A stretch of 64,000 bases of DNA from NCBI GenBank assembly GCA_964558395.1, contig CAZLDS010000002.1, positions 1 through 64,000 of the forward strand. The letters run 5' to 3'. The stretch comes from CSP1-5 sp964558395 (GTDB taxonomy: Bacteria; Methylomirabilota; Methylomirabilia; Methylomirabilales; CSP1-5). The notes below the pieces were generated by a model. It searched no databases and had not been told where the DNA came from. It worked only from the letters and a program-made list of their open reading frames with translations. Shown in pieces: positions 42,493 through 51,625 of the stretch. Each line of letters begins with the position of its first letter. The first letter of the stretch is position 1. The position numbers were made by a program, and so were the translations under genes.

Positions 42493-43287
42493 ATGACTCC
42501 CGAAGACCGGGAACATCTGGAGGCGGGACGGGCCGCGGCCAAAGAGGCGGGCCGGATCTTGATGGAGGGGTTCGGTCACCGCCCCCGGGTCTATTACAAG
42601 GGGCGAATCGATCTCGTGACGGACATCGATCGTCAATCCGAGGCATCCATTGTGAGCTTTCTTCACCGCCGCTTCCCCGAGTACGCGATCCTGTCAGAGG
42701 AGGGTCACGGATACGATGGCAAGGGCGGGGTGCGTTGGATCGTCGATCCCTTAGACGGGACAACCAACTATACCCATGGGTTTCCCTTTTTCGCTGTGTC
42801 GATCGCCCTGGAGCAGGAAGGCACGTTGCGTTGCGGGGTGGTCTACGATCCGCTGAGGGAAGAGTGGTTCACAGCCGTCCGTGGCGAAGGCGCAACCCTC
42901 AATGGAGAAGCAATTCACGTCTCGGACACTGGCGAGCTGGAGGAAGCGTTACTGGCTACCGGGTTTCCCTACGATATGAAGGAATCTCCCGCGAATAACC
43001 TCGACCATTTTCGAAATTTCAGCATGCGGGCTCAGGCGGTGCGGCGCCCGGGCGTGGCGTCCATCGACCTGGCGTATGTGGCGATGGGGCGGCTCGACGG
43101 TTTCTGGGAGTTCAAGCTGAAGGCGTGGGATATCGCTGCCGGTGCCCTCTTGGTGACTGAGGCCGGAGGGACAGTCACCGATTTTGGGGGAGACCCTGTC
43201 GATATCTTTCGGGCAGAGATCACCGCCTCAAACGGCCATATCCATCATGCCATGCTGCAGGTCCTCGCCCTCGCACGATCATCGTGA
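42493..43287 (+). CDS. suhB: Inositol monophosphatase family protein
   Basis: 264 residues. The Mg/Li-sensitive phosphatase motifs are YAILSEEGHG (E), WIVDPLDGTTNYTHGFPFFAVSIAL (DPLDGT) and KAWDIAAGALLVTEAGG (WD). The lysine-bearing block KGRIDLVTDIDRQSE is also kept. ATG at 42493 has GGAGG eight bases upstream. Members dephosphorylate inositol phosphates, and SuhB also aids rRNA antitermination in enterics; the substrate here is open. Confidence 0.92.
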   Translation: MTPEDREHLEAGRAAAKEAGRILMEGFGHRPRVYYKGRIDLVTDIDRQSEASIVSFLHRRFPEYAILSEEGHGYDGKGGVRWIVDPLDGTTNYTHGFPFFAVSIALEQEGTLRCGVVYDPLREEWFTAVRGEGATLNGEAIHVSDTGELEEALLATGFPYDMKESPANNLDHFRNFSMRAQAVRRPGVASIDLAYVAMGRLDGFWEFKLKAWDIAAGALLVTEAGGTVTDFGGDPVDIFRAEITASNGHIHHAMLQVLALARSS

Positions 43288-43347
43288 CGTTGTCCAGCAA
43301 AAAAATGCCTCCCTGTGATGGAAAGAAGGCTCGCCCCGGATTTCCAC

Positions 43348-44796
43348 TCAACTCTCCTGGATATACACGCTCTTGATATCGGTGTAGAAGTTGATCGTGT
43401 CGTCGCCGACTTCTCGCGCTCCATAACTCGAGTACTTAAACCCCCCGAAGGGAAGATGGGAAAACCCGCCGAGCCCCGGCCGGTTGATGTGGATCATGCC
43501 GGCCTCGATTTTGTCGACGAAGGTGAAGGCCCGGCCGATATCTCTGGTGAAAATCGAGGCCGTGAGGCCGTACGGGACCGTGTTGGCGACCGAAAGAGCC
43601 TCTTCGAGATCGCTCACCTCGATGAAGCTGAGCACGGGGCCAAAGACCTCTTCCCGGGCGATTTCGTACTCGGGCCGTACATCGCGGACGATGGTCGGTG
43701 TGTAGTAATAGCCCTCGTGCAGTCCTTCGGGTGCGGATCCTCCGATGACGACCGCTGCCCCTTCCGCCCGTGCCCGCTCGACGTATCCTGCGACGTCGCG
43801 TAGTCGGGCATCGTCCACCAGTGGACCCATCGTCACCTCCGGACGGTCACCGGGGCCGACCCGGATGGTTTTGGTCTTCTCGAGCAAGAGGCTGGCGACC
43901 TCCTGAGCGACTTTCTTCTCCACGATGGCTCGGCTGGTGGCGGTGCATCGCTGGCCCGTCGAGCCGAAGGCCGCGGGGACGAGATGGTCGACGGCCTTCT
44001 TGAGGTCGGCGTCATGGAGAATGATCTGCGGGTTCTTTCCTCCCATCTCGAGCTGGACCTTTGCCAGACGGTGGGCCGCCGCCGTGTGAATGGCCATGCC
44101 CACTTTCGTCGAGCCGGTAAAGGAGATCCCCCGGATCAGCGGGTTGTTGACGAGTTCGCTCCCCACCTGAGGTCCCCCATGCACGAGGTTCAACACCCCG
44201 GGCGGCACGCCCGCCTCTTCAAAGATCTCGACGACCCGGGTGGCGGTCGCCGGCGTCAAGGGCGAAGGTTTGCACACGACCGTGTTGCCGCAGACCAAGG
44301 CCGGTGCGATCTTCCAGCAGGGAATGGCGACGGGGAAGTTCCACGGGGTAATGGCGGCCACCGGACCAATCGGCTGCCGGGTCGTGAAGCAAAAGACGTG
44401 CGGGACCTCGGCCGGGAACGTCTGTCCGCCCAGCCGCCGACCCATTCCCGCACTATACTCCATGATATCGATGCCCCGTTGCACCTCACCGCGCGCCTCG
44501 CTGAGAATCTTTCCCTGTTCCCGGGTGAGGAGTTGGGTGACCTCTTCCAGCTGTGACTCGAAGAGCTGGGTGGCCCGGCGTACGATCTTGCCTCGCTCGG
44601 GAGGGATGATCCGGCGCCAGCGCTCGAAGGCCTCCCCGGCCGCCTGGATTGCCCGGCGCGTATCCTCGACCGAGGAGTCTGGGGCCGTCGCCACCACATC
44701 GCGAACATTCGCGGGATTGACGCGCGTGATGCCGTTCGCCCCCTGCTGTTCCCATTTCCCCCGGATGAAATTGCCGCACTGAATCGTTTTTCCCAT
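43348..44796 (-). CDS. NAD(P)-dependent aldehyde dehydrogenase
   Basis: 482 residues: catalytic Cys in FGSTGQRCTATSR, general base Glu in QLEMGGKNPQII, cofactor block ITPWNFPVAIPCWKIAPAL and SFTGSTKVG. The nearest family look is 2,5-dioxovalerate (alpha-ketoglutarate semialdehyde) dehydrogenase. As the last gene of the solute transporter operon it may oxidise an aldehyde from the imported compound (inference). Confidence 0.9.
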   Translation of the reverse strand: MGKTIQCGNFIRGKWEQQGANGITRVNPANVRDVVATAPDSSVEDTRRAIQAAGEAFERWRRIIPPERGKIVRRATQLFESQLEEVTQLLTREQGKILSEARGEVQRGIDIMEYSAGMGRRLGGQTFPAEVPHVFCFTTRQPIGPVAAITPWNFPVAIPCWKIAPALVCGNTVVCKPSPLTPATATRVVEIFEEAGVPPGVLNLVHGGPQVGSELVNNPLIRGISFTGSTKVGMAIHTAAAHRLAKVQLEMGGKNPQIILHDADLKKAVDHLVPAAFGSTGQRCTATSRAIVEKKVAQEVASLLLEKTKTIRVGPGDRPEVTMGPLVDDARLRDVAGYVERARAEGAAVVIGGSAPEGLHEGYYYTPTIVRDVRPEYEIAREEVFGPVLSFIEVSDLEEALSVANTVPYGLTASIFTRDIGRAFTFVDKIEAGMIHINRPGLGGFSHLPFGGFKYSSYGAREVGDDTINFYTDIKSVYIQES

Positions 44797-44913
44797 CGCA
44801 TGGCTCCTTCAGCCAATCATGCGGTCCTGTCTCGTCCCCGTCTCTCTGGGAGGAGGTATATCCATTGGACGGCCGTCGTCGAGAGGCGAGCGGTCACCCG
44901 TGCTTTTCGATCG

Positions 44914-45768
44914 TCACTTGACCGCCCCGACCGTGAAGCCGGCGATGAAGCGGTCGACGAAGAAATTATACACGATGGCGATGGGGACGCTGGCGATGAA
45001 ACAGGCGGCCATCAACGAGCCCCAGAAGTACACATCCCCGCGGACGAGGAAGGTGGGGACGCCCACGCTCACGGTGAACCGTGAGGCGGCCGTGATGAAG
45101 GTCAGGGCATAGACGAACTCCTGCATGACCAGGGTGAAGCTGAAGATGACGACGGTCAGGACACCCGCCACGGACAGGGGGATGATGACCTTCATAAATG
45201 CGCCGAAGCGGCTTAACCCATCGATCATGGCCGCTTCTTCGAGATCCCGGGGGATGGCCTTGAAAAAGCCCATCAGCAGCCAGGTGCAGAAGGGGATCGT
45301 AAAGCTCGGATAGACCAGCACGAGCGACCAGAGGGAGTCCTGAAGGCCGAGGGTGCCGATAATGCGGGAGAAGGGGATAAACAGGATCGTCGGGGGAATC
45401 AAATAGGTCAGGAAGATGCCGATCCCGAGCTGTTCACCCGTCCGCCCCGTCAGCCGGGCCAGCGCGTATCCGGCCGGGATGGCCAGGAGCAGAGTAATAA
45501 CGACGACGATCAATCCCACCCACGCCGTGTTCCAGAGCCACTGACCATAGTCGGTTTCGAGGAAGAGGATCTTTAAGTGTTCCAGCGTGGGCGGGTCGTT
45601 GAAGAGAAACGGATTGTTCTTGGTGTTGAGCAGGTCGCGAGTTTCTTTAAAGGTGGTGATCACCATCCAGTAAAAGGGAAAAGCGGCGAAGATAGTGAAC
45701 GCCGCCACGATGCCGAAGTGCCCGCCCTTGGCCCCCCATGCCTTGAGTGATCGCAACGGCGACGACAT
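44914..45768 (-). CDS. ABC transporter inner-membrane permease, MalG/UgpE type
   Basis: 284 residues with six hydrophobic spans, starting FGIVAAFTIFAAFPFYWMVITTFKE. The EAA loop is PRDLEEAAMIDGLSRFGAFMKVIIPLSVAGV, which docks on the ATPase. It forms a heterodimer with the adjacent permease, one base away. Carbohydrate-type (CUT1) transporters have this pattern; the ligand is unknown. Confidence 0.9.
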   Translation of the reverse strand: MSSPLRSLKAWGAKGGHFGIVAAFTIFAAFPFYWMVITTFKETRDLLNTKNNPFLFNDPPTLEHLKILFLETDYGQWLWNTAWVGLIVVVITLLLAIPAGYALARLTGRTGEQLGIGIFLTYLIPPTILFIPFSRIIGTLGLQDSLWSLVLVYPSFTIPFCTWLLMGFFKAIPRDLEEAAMIDGLSRFGAFMKVIIPLSVAGVLTVVIFSFTLVMQEFVYALTFITAASRFTVSVGVPTFLVRGDVYFWGSLMAACFIASVPIAIVYNFFVDRFIAGFTVGAVK

Positions 45769-45769
45769 C

Positions 45770-46708
45770 TCAGGTCACCTCCGCACGCCGAGCAATTCGC
45801 AGCATGAGAATGGCGCACACCGCGAGGACCGGGAAGAGGAAGAGGGCAATAGCTGCCCCATCGGCAAGGGCGCCTCCGTCGATCCCGGTAAAAAAGGCAT
45901 AACTGGCCAGGACCTCGGTCGTATGGTAGGGCCCGCCCCTCGTCAGCACGTAGATCACGATCATGTCGGTAAAGGTAAACACCACGCCAAAGAGGACGGC
46001 GACGAGCATGATTGGCATCACCAGGGGGATGGTAATTTCGAAGAGATGGCGCCAGAATCCAGCCCCATCGACGGCGGCGGCATCGTGAATATCTTGGGGG
46101 ATCGAGGTGAGGCCCGCCAGGAGGATGACGGTCGCCAGGGGGAGCAGCCGCCAGACATGAACCGTGATCACCGAGGCCATGGCCAAATCAGGCTGCCCGA
46201 GCCAGATGGGCCATGTGTAGGGCCCGAAGATGCCCACGGCCCGGAGGGTCCAGTTGATGACGCTGTAAATCGAATCGAGGATCCAGAGCCAGCCGATGCT
46301 GCCGAGCGAGATGGGCGCGACCCACGGAAGCAGGATCAAGCACCGCACCACCCACTTGCCACGAAAGTCCTTGAGGAGGGCGAGCGCGAGAACTTTTGCC
46401 AACACCACGACGATGATGTTCGAGACGATGGTGAAGATAAAGGTGTTCCAGAGGGCGCGTTGGAACGTGGAGTCGTGAATCACTCGCTCGAAGTTTTCAA
46501 GCCCGACGAAACTCATGCTCGTGCTGCCCACGGTAACGTCGCTCATGCTGTAAAAGAGCGCCAGGAAGAACGGAAACCCGACCAGGAAAACGATGTACAC
46601 GATTGCCGGACTGATCATCAGCCACCCGAGCCACTGCTCCCTGTCCAGAAAGTGGCCGAGCCGGCTCGCCCGGATCCCTTCGGTCGCGGCTGTCACGCGC
46701 GCTTCCAT
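45770..46708 (-). CDS. ABC transporter inner-membrane permease, MalF/UgpA type
   Basis: 312 residues, six spans. The first is WLMISPAIVYIVFLVGFPFFLALFYSM, and the EAA loop is SIPQDIHDAAAVDGAGFWRHLFEITIPLVMPIML. Partner of the MalG-like permease. It starts nine bases after the ATPase stop, in the same operon. Confidence 0.9.
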   Translation of the reverse strand: MEARVTAATEGIRASRLGHFLDREQWLGWLMISPAIVYIVFLVGFPFFLALFYSMSDVTVGSTSMSFVGLENFERVIHDSTFQRALWNTFIFTIVSNIIVVVLAKVLALALLKDFRGKWVVRCLILLPWVAPISLGSIGWLWILDSIYSVINWTLRAVGIFGPYTWPIWLGQPDLAMASVITVHVWRLLPLATVILLAGLTSIPQDIHDAAAVDGAGFWRHLFEITIPLVMPIMLVAVLFGVVFTFTDMIVIYVLTRGGPYHTTEVLASYAFFTGIDGGALADGAAIALFLFPVLAVCAILMLRIARRAEVT

Positions 46709-46717
46709 GTCACCTTC

Positions 46718-47749
46718 CTAGAGGGGCCGCGGGGCCGTCCTGAGCCCCGTAACCCGGTCGAAGAACTTCAAATCTTTCTGCGGGACGGCGAATGTGTACG
46801 TCTCCCCCACCTGAATGGGGAGGATCATCGTGGATGGGAGGTCGGCGATGATCTTTTCGTGGGAAAAGGGGTGGACGAGGACTCCGTAGAGGAGGCGATC
46901 CGATCCCAGGTGTTCCACCCGGGTCACCCGGAACTGGAAGGTCGCCAGGTGGGCCTGGACCTCTTGGATCTCTGCCGGAAGAAAATCCTCGGGGCGGAAG
47001 CCCAGAATGTAGGTGTCCTGCTCCACCAGGTTCATGGGAGGGGACCCGAGGAAGCCTGCGACGAAGGTATCGGCCGGCTCTTTATAGACCTCTTGGGGAG
47101 TTCCGAACTGCCGGACCTTCCCGTGGTTCATCACGGCGATGCGGTCCCCGAGGCCCATCGCCTCGACCTGATCGTGCGTCACATAGATCGTCGTGATCCC
47201 GATCCGTTTCTGGAACTGTTGCAGCTCGTCTCGGGCCGCCGTCCTGAGCTTCGCGTCCAAGTTGGAGAGGGGCTCGTCCAGCAGAAAGACGGCCGGCTCC
47301 CTGACCAGCGCCCGGGCCAGGGCCACCCGCTGCCGCTCCCCGCCCGAAAGCTCCCGGGGCTTGCGATGCAGGAGTTTCTCGATCCCGAACATCGCGGCGG
47401 CCACCTCGACCTTATGCGGAATAGCGTCTTTGGCGACCCCCTGAGCCTTGAGCGGGAAGGCGATGTTCTTGAAGACCGTCATGTGAGGATAGAGCGCGTA
47501 GCTCTGGAAGACCATGGCGATCTTCCGGGCCCGCGGGGGGAGGTCGTTCACGACATGACCCCCGATGAGGATGTCCCCTGCCGTTTGCCGCTCGAGGCCG
47601 GCGATCATGCGGAGGAGGGTGGTCTTTCCACAGCCGGAGGGCCCCAGGAGAACCAGGAATTCCCCCTCCTTGGTGGAGAGGTCGACCCCATCCACCGCCT
47701 TCACGTCGCCGAAATATTTCTGGATGCCTCGCGTCTCTACGGTTGCCAT
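46718..47749 (-). CDS. ABC transporter ATPase, UgpC/MsmX type
   Basis: 343 residues: Walker A LLGPSGCGKTTLLRMIAGLE, signature LSGGERQRVALARALVREP, Walker B AVFLLDEPLSNLDA, switch TIYVTHDQVEAMGL, and a C-terminal regulatory (TOBE) domain with LGFRPEDF. ATG at 47749 gives the family start MATVETRGIQKYFGDVKAVDGVDL; the reading frame remains open further upstream without homology. Confidence 0.93.
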   Translation of the reverse strand: MATVETRGIQKYFGDVKAVDGVDLSTKEGEFLVLLGPSGCGKTTLLRMIAGLERQTAGDILIGGHVVNDLPPRARKIAMVFQSYALYPHMTVFKNIAFPLKAQGVAKDAIPHKVEVAAAMFGIEKLLHRKPRELSGGERQRVALARALVREPAVFLLDEPLSNLDAKLRTAARDELQQFQKRIGITTIYVTHDQVEAMGLGDRIAVMNHGKVRQFGTPQEVYKEPADTFVAGFLGSPPMNLVEQDTYILGFRPEDFLPAEIQEVQAHLATFQFRVTRVEHLGSDRLLYGVLVHPFSHEKIIADLPSTMILPIQVGETYTFAVPQKDLKFFDRVTGLRTAPRPL

Positions 47750-47861
47750 CGGGAATCCATTCTCTCTTGTCAGTCGTGCCCCGCGCCGGCCTAACAGAGA
47801 GGGAGGCCCCGAGAATCGGAGCCCCCCTGCCGTGGCGGCGGTGAATCTCAACGCGTCGGGA

Positions 47862-49214
47862 TTAGATCATCCCCTTCTCTTTCCACTTTGCCCAAATCGC
47901 CTCGCACTTCTTGTGGGCTTGGTCGAGCGCATCCTCCGGGGTTTCCGCCCCGACAGCGGCCTTGGCGAACATGGTGTTGAGCACCCACGTGCCGAAGACC
48001 TCGTCAATGGCGGCGTTCGAGTACCCAGGATATCCGACGTTGGTCGCCCAGTCGAGGACATCCTCAAGCGCCTTGTATTTCGTGGGTGGATGGGCATTGG
48101 GGTCTTTGGCGATGAGCTGCTTTAGATCGGGCACGGTCTGGGGGAAGCAGGGGAAATTATAGAACGCGCTCGCCTTAAACGCCTGCTTGAAGTTGCCGAT
48201 GTAGTCGACGAGAAACTTCTTGGCCCCCGCGATGTTCTCGGCGAACTTCCAGATCACGTAGACGTCCATGACGTGCTCGAGGCCGATGCGCCGGACCGGG
48301 CCTTTGGCCGTTTTGGTCACATAGATCTTATCACCGATCGGGAGCTTCTTGGTCTCGGCGGTTCGAGTGATGGAAATGGCATTCAGCGCCGTAGAACATT
48401 TACCCGCCAGCATGCAGCGGTTATTCGAAGAGGGATCCCAGGCGAGAACCTCCGGCGTCATCGCCTCCTCGAAGAGGGCCTTGGCGAACTTGATCGCCTC
48501 CAGGGTCTCCTTGGATTTCAAAACCAGGTTGCCGCTCGCATCCTGGACCGAGCCACCGAAGGAGTACAGGAGGGCCCGCATCGCCATGGCGGTGTCGAGC
48601 TCGGCGGAGAGGCCGATTCCGACGGGATTCCCGTGCTTTTTCTTGATCTTGGCCCCCCCGACCCGAATGTCGTCCCAGGTATCGGGGAACATCCCGACAC
48701 TGTCCCACAGGTCCTTGCGGTAGTTGCAGGGGTCGGGGACATAGCTGTCCGAGAAGCCGAAATACTTCTTGGTCTTCGGATTGTATGTGCTCTTGATCGC
48801 CAGAGGTAGCGCTTTGCCGTGCTTGCGCTCTACCTCCTCGTAAATCTCCTTGTGGTCGATCACCTGGTCTTCGTATACGGCCGGCGGCGAAAGGAACATG
48901 AACAGGTCGTGCCCCTTCTGGGCTGAGACCTCGGCCGCCGCCCGCGAGGGGATCCCCCCGAGGCCGATGTTGTCCACGATCACCTCGGTGTCGTTCTTCT
49001 GCCCCCACTCCTTGATGTAGGTTTCGTTGAACCATTTGTCATACGCCGGGACGAAGTGGACCCACTGGAGGATCTTCAGGGTCTTTTTGGCGGCGTAGGA
49101 TCGGCCGGGAATGATAATGTTGGCCCCGAGGCCGGCTGCCACCGCGCCGGTTGTCTTGATGAAATCCCGCCTGGAAATCCCTCTCCGGTCCTTTTTATCC
49201 CTTTTGTCGCCCAT
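47862..49214 (-). CDS. Tat-exported extracellular solute-binding protein, family 1
   Basis: 450 residues. The N-terminus carries a twin-arginine signal (SRRDFIKTTGAVAAGLGA) after a long charged lead. The mature protein (KTLKILQWVHFVPAYDKWFNETYIKEW) is a periplasmic carbohydrate-type binding protein with GHDLFMFLSPPAVYEDQVID and a C-terminal lobe. Tat export implies folding in the cytosol before transport. It heads the operon ahead of the ATPase, two permeases and the aldehyde dehydrogenase. Ligand unknown. Confidence 0.9.
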   Translation of the reverse strand: MGDKRDKKDRRGISRRDFIKTTGAVAAGLGANIIIPGRSYAAKKTLKILQWVHFVPAYDKWFNETYIKEWGQKNDTEVIVDNIGLGGIPSRAAAEVSAQKGHDLFMFLSPPAVYEDQVIDHKEIYEEVERKHGKALPLAIKSTYNPKTKKYFGFSDSYVPDPCNYRKDLWDSVGMFPDTWDDIRVGGAKIKKKHGNPVGIGLSAELDTAMAMRALLYSFGGSVQDASGNLVLKSKETLEAIKFAKALFEEAMTPEVLAWDPSSNNRCMLAGKCSTALNAISITRTAETKKLPIGDKIYVTKTAKGPVRRIGLEHVMDVYVIWKFAENIAGAKKFLVDYIGNFKQAFKASAFYNFPCFPQTVPDLKQLIAKDPNAHPPTKYKALEDVLDWATNVGYPGYSNAAIDEVFGTWVLNTMFAKAAVGAETPEDALDQAHKKCEAIWAKWKEKGMI

Positions 49215-49339
49215 AATATCCCTCCCCAGTTAAGCAGACAGAATGACGCCCGCGAAGCCACAGGCCTGAGTGAGTGTAACGATCTGTGAGCGGATGGCCT
49301 CCTCGCGTAAAAGGACAAACGGGGGGCTCGGAAGGCATG

Positions 49340-49368
49340 ATTACACCACGGGGCAAGAGGGCTGTCAA
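49340..49368 (-). promoter_or_regulatory. Promoter of the solute ABC operon
   Basis: Reverse-strand TTGACA (49363-49368), a 17-base spacer and TGTAAT (49340-49345, five of six). It lies 126 bases before the binding-protein start. Confidence 0.6.
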
Positions 49369-49444
49369 CATTTTTCAAACCGGGTTTCGGGATCGCCGCG
49401 AGGAAGAATTCACGACAGGCTGGCGCGGTCATGGCGACCTTGGA

Positions 49445-49474
49445 TTGACAGGAAAAGGCGGCCTAAAGTAAGGT
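49445..49474 (+). promoter_or_regulatory. Promoter of oppDF
   Basis: TTGACA (49445-49450), an 18-base spacer and TAAGGT (49469-49474), 24 bases before the GTG start and divergent from the transporter promoter. Confidence 0.5.
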
Positions 49475-49498
49475 GGGAGTGCGATTGGAGGAGGAGCC

Positions 49499-50476
49499 GT
49501 GAGCGTGCTGCTTCAGGTGAAAGACCTCAGGACGCACTTCTTAACGGTCGAAGGGGTGGTCAGGGCCGTCGACGGGGTGACGTATGACGTCCGGGCGGGG
49601 GAAACGGTTGCCCTCGTCGGGGAGAGCGGGTGTGGTAAGTCGGTGAGCGCGCTGAGCCTCATGCGGCTGATTCCGTATCCCCCGGGTCGCATCGTGGGGG
49701 GGGAGATCTGGTTCAACGGCAGAGACCTGCTGACGCTCAGCAAGGAGGAGATGCGCCAGGTCCGGGGGAAAGAGATCGCCATGGTCTTTCAAGAACCCAT
49801 GACCTCACTCAACCCGGCACTCACCATCGGCCGCCAGATGACCGAGACGCTCGAGGCGCACTTGGAGATGAGTCCATCCGATGCGCAGGCGCGCGCGGCA
49901 GAACTCCTGCGGCTGGTCGGCATCCCCGAGCCGGAGCGTCGTCTCGGGCAGTATCCGCATCAGTTTAGCGGCGGTATGCGCCAGCGGGTGATGATCGCCA
50001 TGGCGCTGAGCTGTAATCCCAAGCTGATCTTGGCCGATGAACCGACCACGGCGCTGGACGTGACGATCCAGGCGCAGATTCTCGAGCTGATGAAAGAGCT
50101 CAGCCAGCGGTTTGGGGTGGCACTGATCATCATCACCCACAACCTGGGTGTTGTTGCCCGCTATGCGGATCGGGTCAACGTGATGTACGCCGGCAAGATA
50201 ATCGAGCAGGGCCCCGCGCGCGACATTTACTCCACCCCCCGCCATCCCTATAGCCTCGGGCTGCTCCAGTCGGTGCCACGGCTGGATCAGCCGCGGAAAG
50301 CCAAGCTCGATCCTATCGGTGGGCAGCCGCCGGATCTGGCCAACCTGCCATCAGGATGCAGTTTCATGCCGCGCTGCAAATTCGCCGTCGAAAAGTGTGG
50401 TCACGAGGTGCCGCCACTGACACCCGTGGGGACGGAGCAGCTCTCGGCCTGCTGGGTGGCGGATAGCCTCTCGTAA
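49499..50476 (+). CDS. oppD: Oligopeptide/dipeptide ABC transporter ATPase, OppD/DppD type
   Basis: 325 residues: Walker A LVGESGCGKSVSALSLMRL, signature FSGGMRQRVMIAMAL, Walker B KLILADEPTTALDV, switch ITHNLGVVARYADRVNVMYAG. The C-terminal extension has the oligopeptide-type cysteine set (CSFMPRCKFAVEKC) that can hold an iron-sulfur cluster. GTG at 49499 follows GGAGGAGGAG. Its partner ATPase follows four bases later, but no permease or binding protein gene is adjacent. Confidence 0.93.
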   Translation: MSVLLQVKDLRTHFLTVEGVVRAVDGVTYDVRAGETVALVGESGCGKSVSALSLMRLIPYPPGRIVGGEIWFNGRDLLTLSKEEMRQVRGKEIAMVFQEPMTSLNPALTIGRQMTETLEAHLEMSPSDAQARAAELLRLVGIPEPERRLGQYPHQFSGGMRQRVMIAMALSCNPKLILADEPTTALDVTIQAQILELMKELSQRFGVALIIITHNLGVVARYADRVNVMYAGKIIEQGPARDIYSTPRHPYSLGLLQSVPRLDQPRKAKLDPIGGQPPDLANLPSGCSFMPRCKFAVEKCGHEVPPLTPVGTEQLSACWVADSLS

Positions 50477-50480
50477 AGGG

Positions 50481-51545
50481 ATGGATCGACGGATGCAGAC
50501 CCCTGGCGTCAATGCCGACCCGAGAACACGGGAAGCCAATGACGGTTCCGACATCCTCCTGGAAGTCCGCCGCCTCACAAAGCACTTTCCCCTGACCTCG
50601 GGCATCCTCATCCAGCGGGTCGTGGGCGTGGTCAAGGCGGTCGATGACGTGTCTTTCTTCATCCGGAAGGGAGAGACGCTGGGCTTGGTGGGGGAGTCGG
50701 GTTCGGGTAAGACCACCACGGGCCGGTGCATCCTGCAGCTCGATCGGCCCACGTCGGGGGAGGTCCTCTTCGAAGGCCAGAGCCTGGCCACCTTGGATGA
50801 GGCCCAGGTTCGGCCCATGCGTCGCCGGATTCAGGTCATCTTCCAGGACCCGTATAGCTCACTCAACCCCCGGATGACGATCGGACAGATCGTCGGTGAG
50901 CCGCTTTTCGTCCATGGCATTGTCCAGGGCAAGGGGGAGTATCGAGAGCGGGTGGGGAATCTCCTCTCGGTCGTGGGCCTCAATCCCGCCATGGCTGATC
51001 GGTTCCCCCACGAACTCTCAGGAGGCCAGCGGCAGCGCGTGGGCGTTGCGCGGGCGCTTTCGGTGGAGCCGACCTTTATCGTGTGTGACGAGCCAGTCTC
51101 CGCGCTCGATGTCTCCATTCAGGCCCAGATCATTAACCTCCTCGAGGACCTGCAGGCCCAGTTTGACCTGACCTATCTTTTCATCGCTCACGACCTCTCG
51201 GTCGTCCGACACATCAGCGATCGGGTCGCGGTCATGTACCTCGGCAAGATCGCGGAAGTGGCCGACCGTCGGGAGCTCTACGAGAATCCGCTCCATCCCT
51301 ATACGAAGGCCCTCCTCTCTGCCGTCCCCATTCCAGATCCGGGCGTCGAGGCAAAACGAGAGCACGTGATTCTCAAAGGGGAAGTCCCCAGTCCGTTGAA
51401 CCCCCCAGTCGGCTGTGTCTTCCATCCCCGCTGTCCGATTGCCGTCCCAGAGTGTAGCCAGGTTGTCCCGGAGCTTCGAGAGGTCTCGCCGAATCACTGG
51501 GTGGCCTGCATTCGGGCCGAGGGGTACGGGAGCATCTCGGAATGA
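50481..51545 (+). CDS. oppF: Oligopeptide/dipeptide ABC transporter ATPase, OppF/DppF type
   Basis: 354 residues: Walker A LVGESGSGKTTTGRCIL, signature LSGGQRQRVGVARAL, Walker B FIVCDEPVSALDV, switch FIAHDLSVVRHISDRVAVMYLGKIAE, and C-terminal CVFHPRCPIAVPEC. It has a polar N-terminal lead of about 25 residues. It forms a heterodimeric ATPase with OppD, whose membrane partners must be elsewhere. Confidence 0.93.
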   Translation: MDRRMQTPGVNADPRTREANDGSDILLEVRRLTKHFPLTSGILIQRVVGVVKAVDDVSFFIRKGETLGLVGESGSGKTTTGRCILQLDRPTSGEVLFEGQSLATLDEAQVRPMRRRIQVIFQDPYSSLNPRMTIGQIVGEPLFVHGIVQGKGEYRERVGNLLSVVGLNPAMADRFPHELSGGQRQRVGVARALSVEPTFIVCDEPVSALDVSIQAQIINLLEDLQAQFDLTYLFIAHDLSVVRHISDRVAVMYLGKIAEVADRRELYENPLHPYTKALLSAVPIPDPGVEAKREHVILKGEVPSPLNPPVGCVFHPRCPIAVPECSQVVPELREVSPNHWVACIRAEGYGSISE

Positions 51546-51625
51546 TCGCACCAGGCTGGGAAGGCGCAGCTCGAGTCACGGACAGCGGACCGCAGGGTGG
51601 CCGACATCGAGCCGGCTCGTCCGAC

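Noticed and set aside
45695..47794. A 699-codon open frame on the + strand opposite the solute ABC operon
   Set aside because: It is a GC-driven antisense shadow. It is rich in Asp, Glu, His and Pro with no domain, and the reverse strand encodes three clear transporter proteins.
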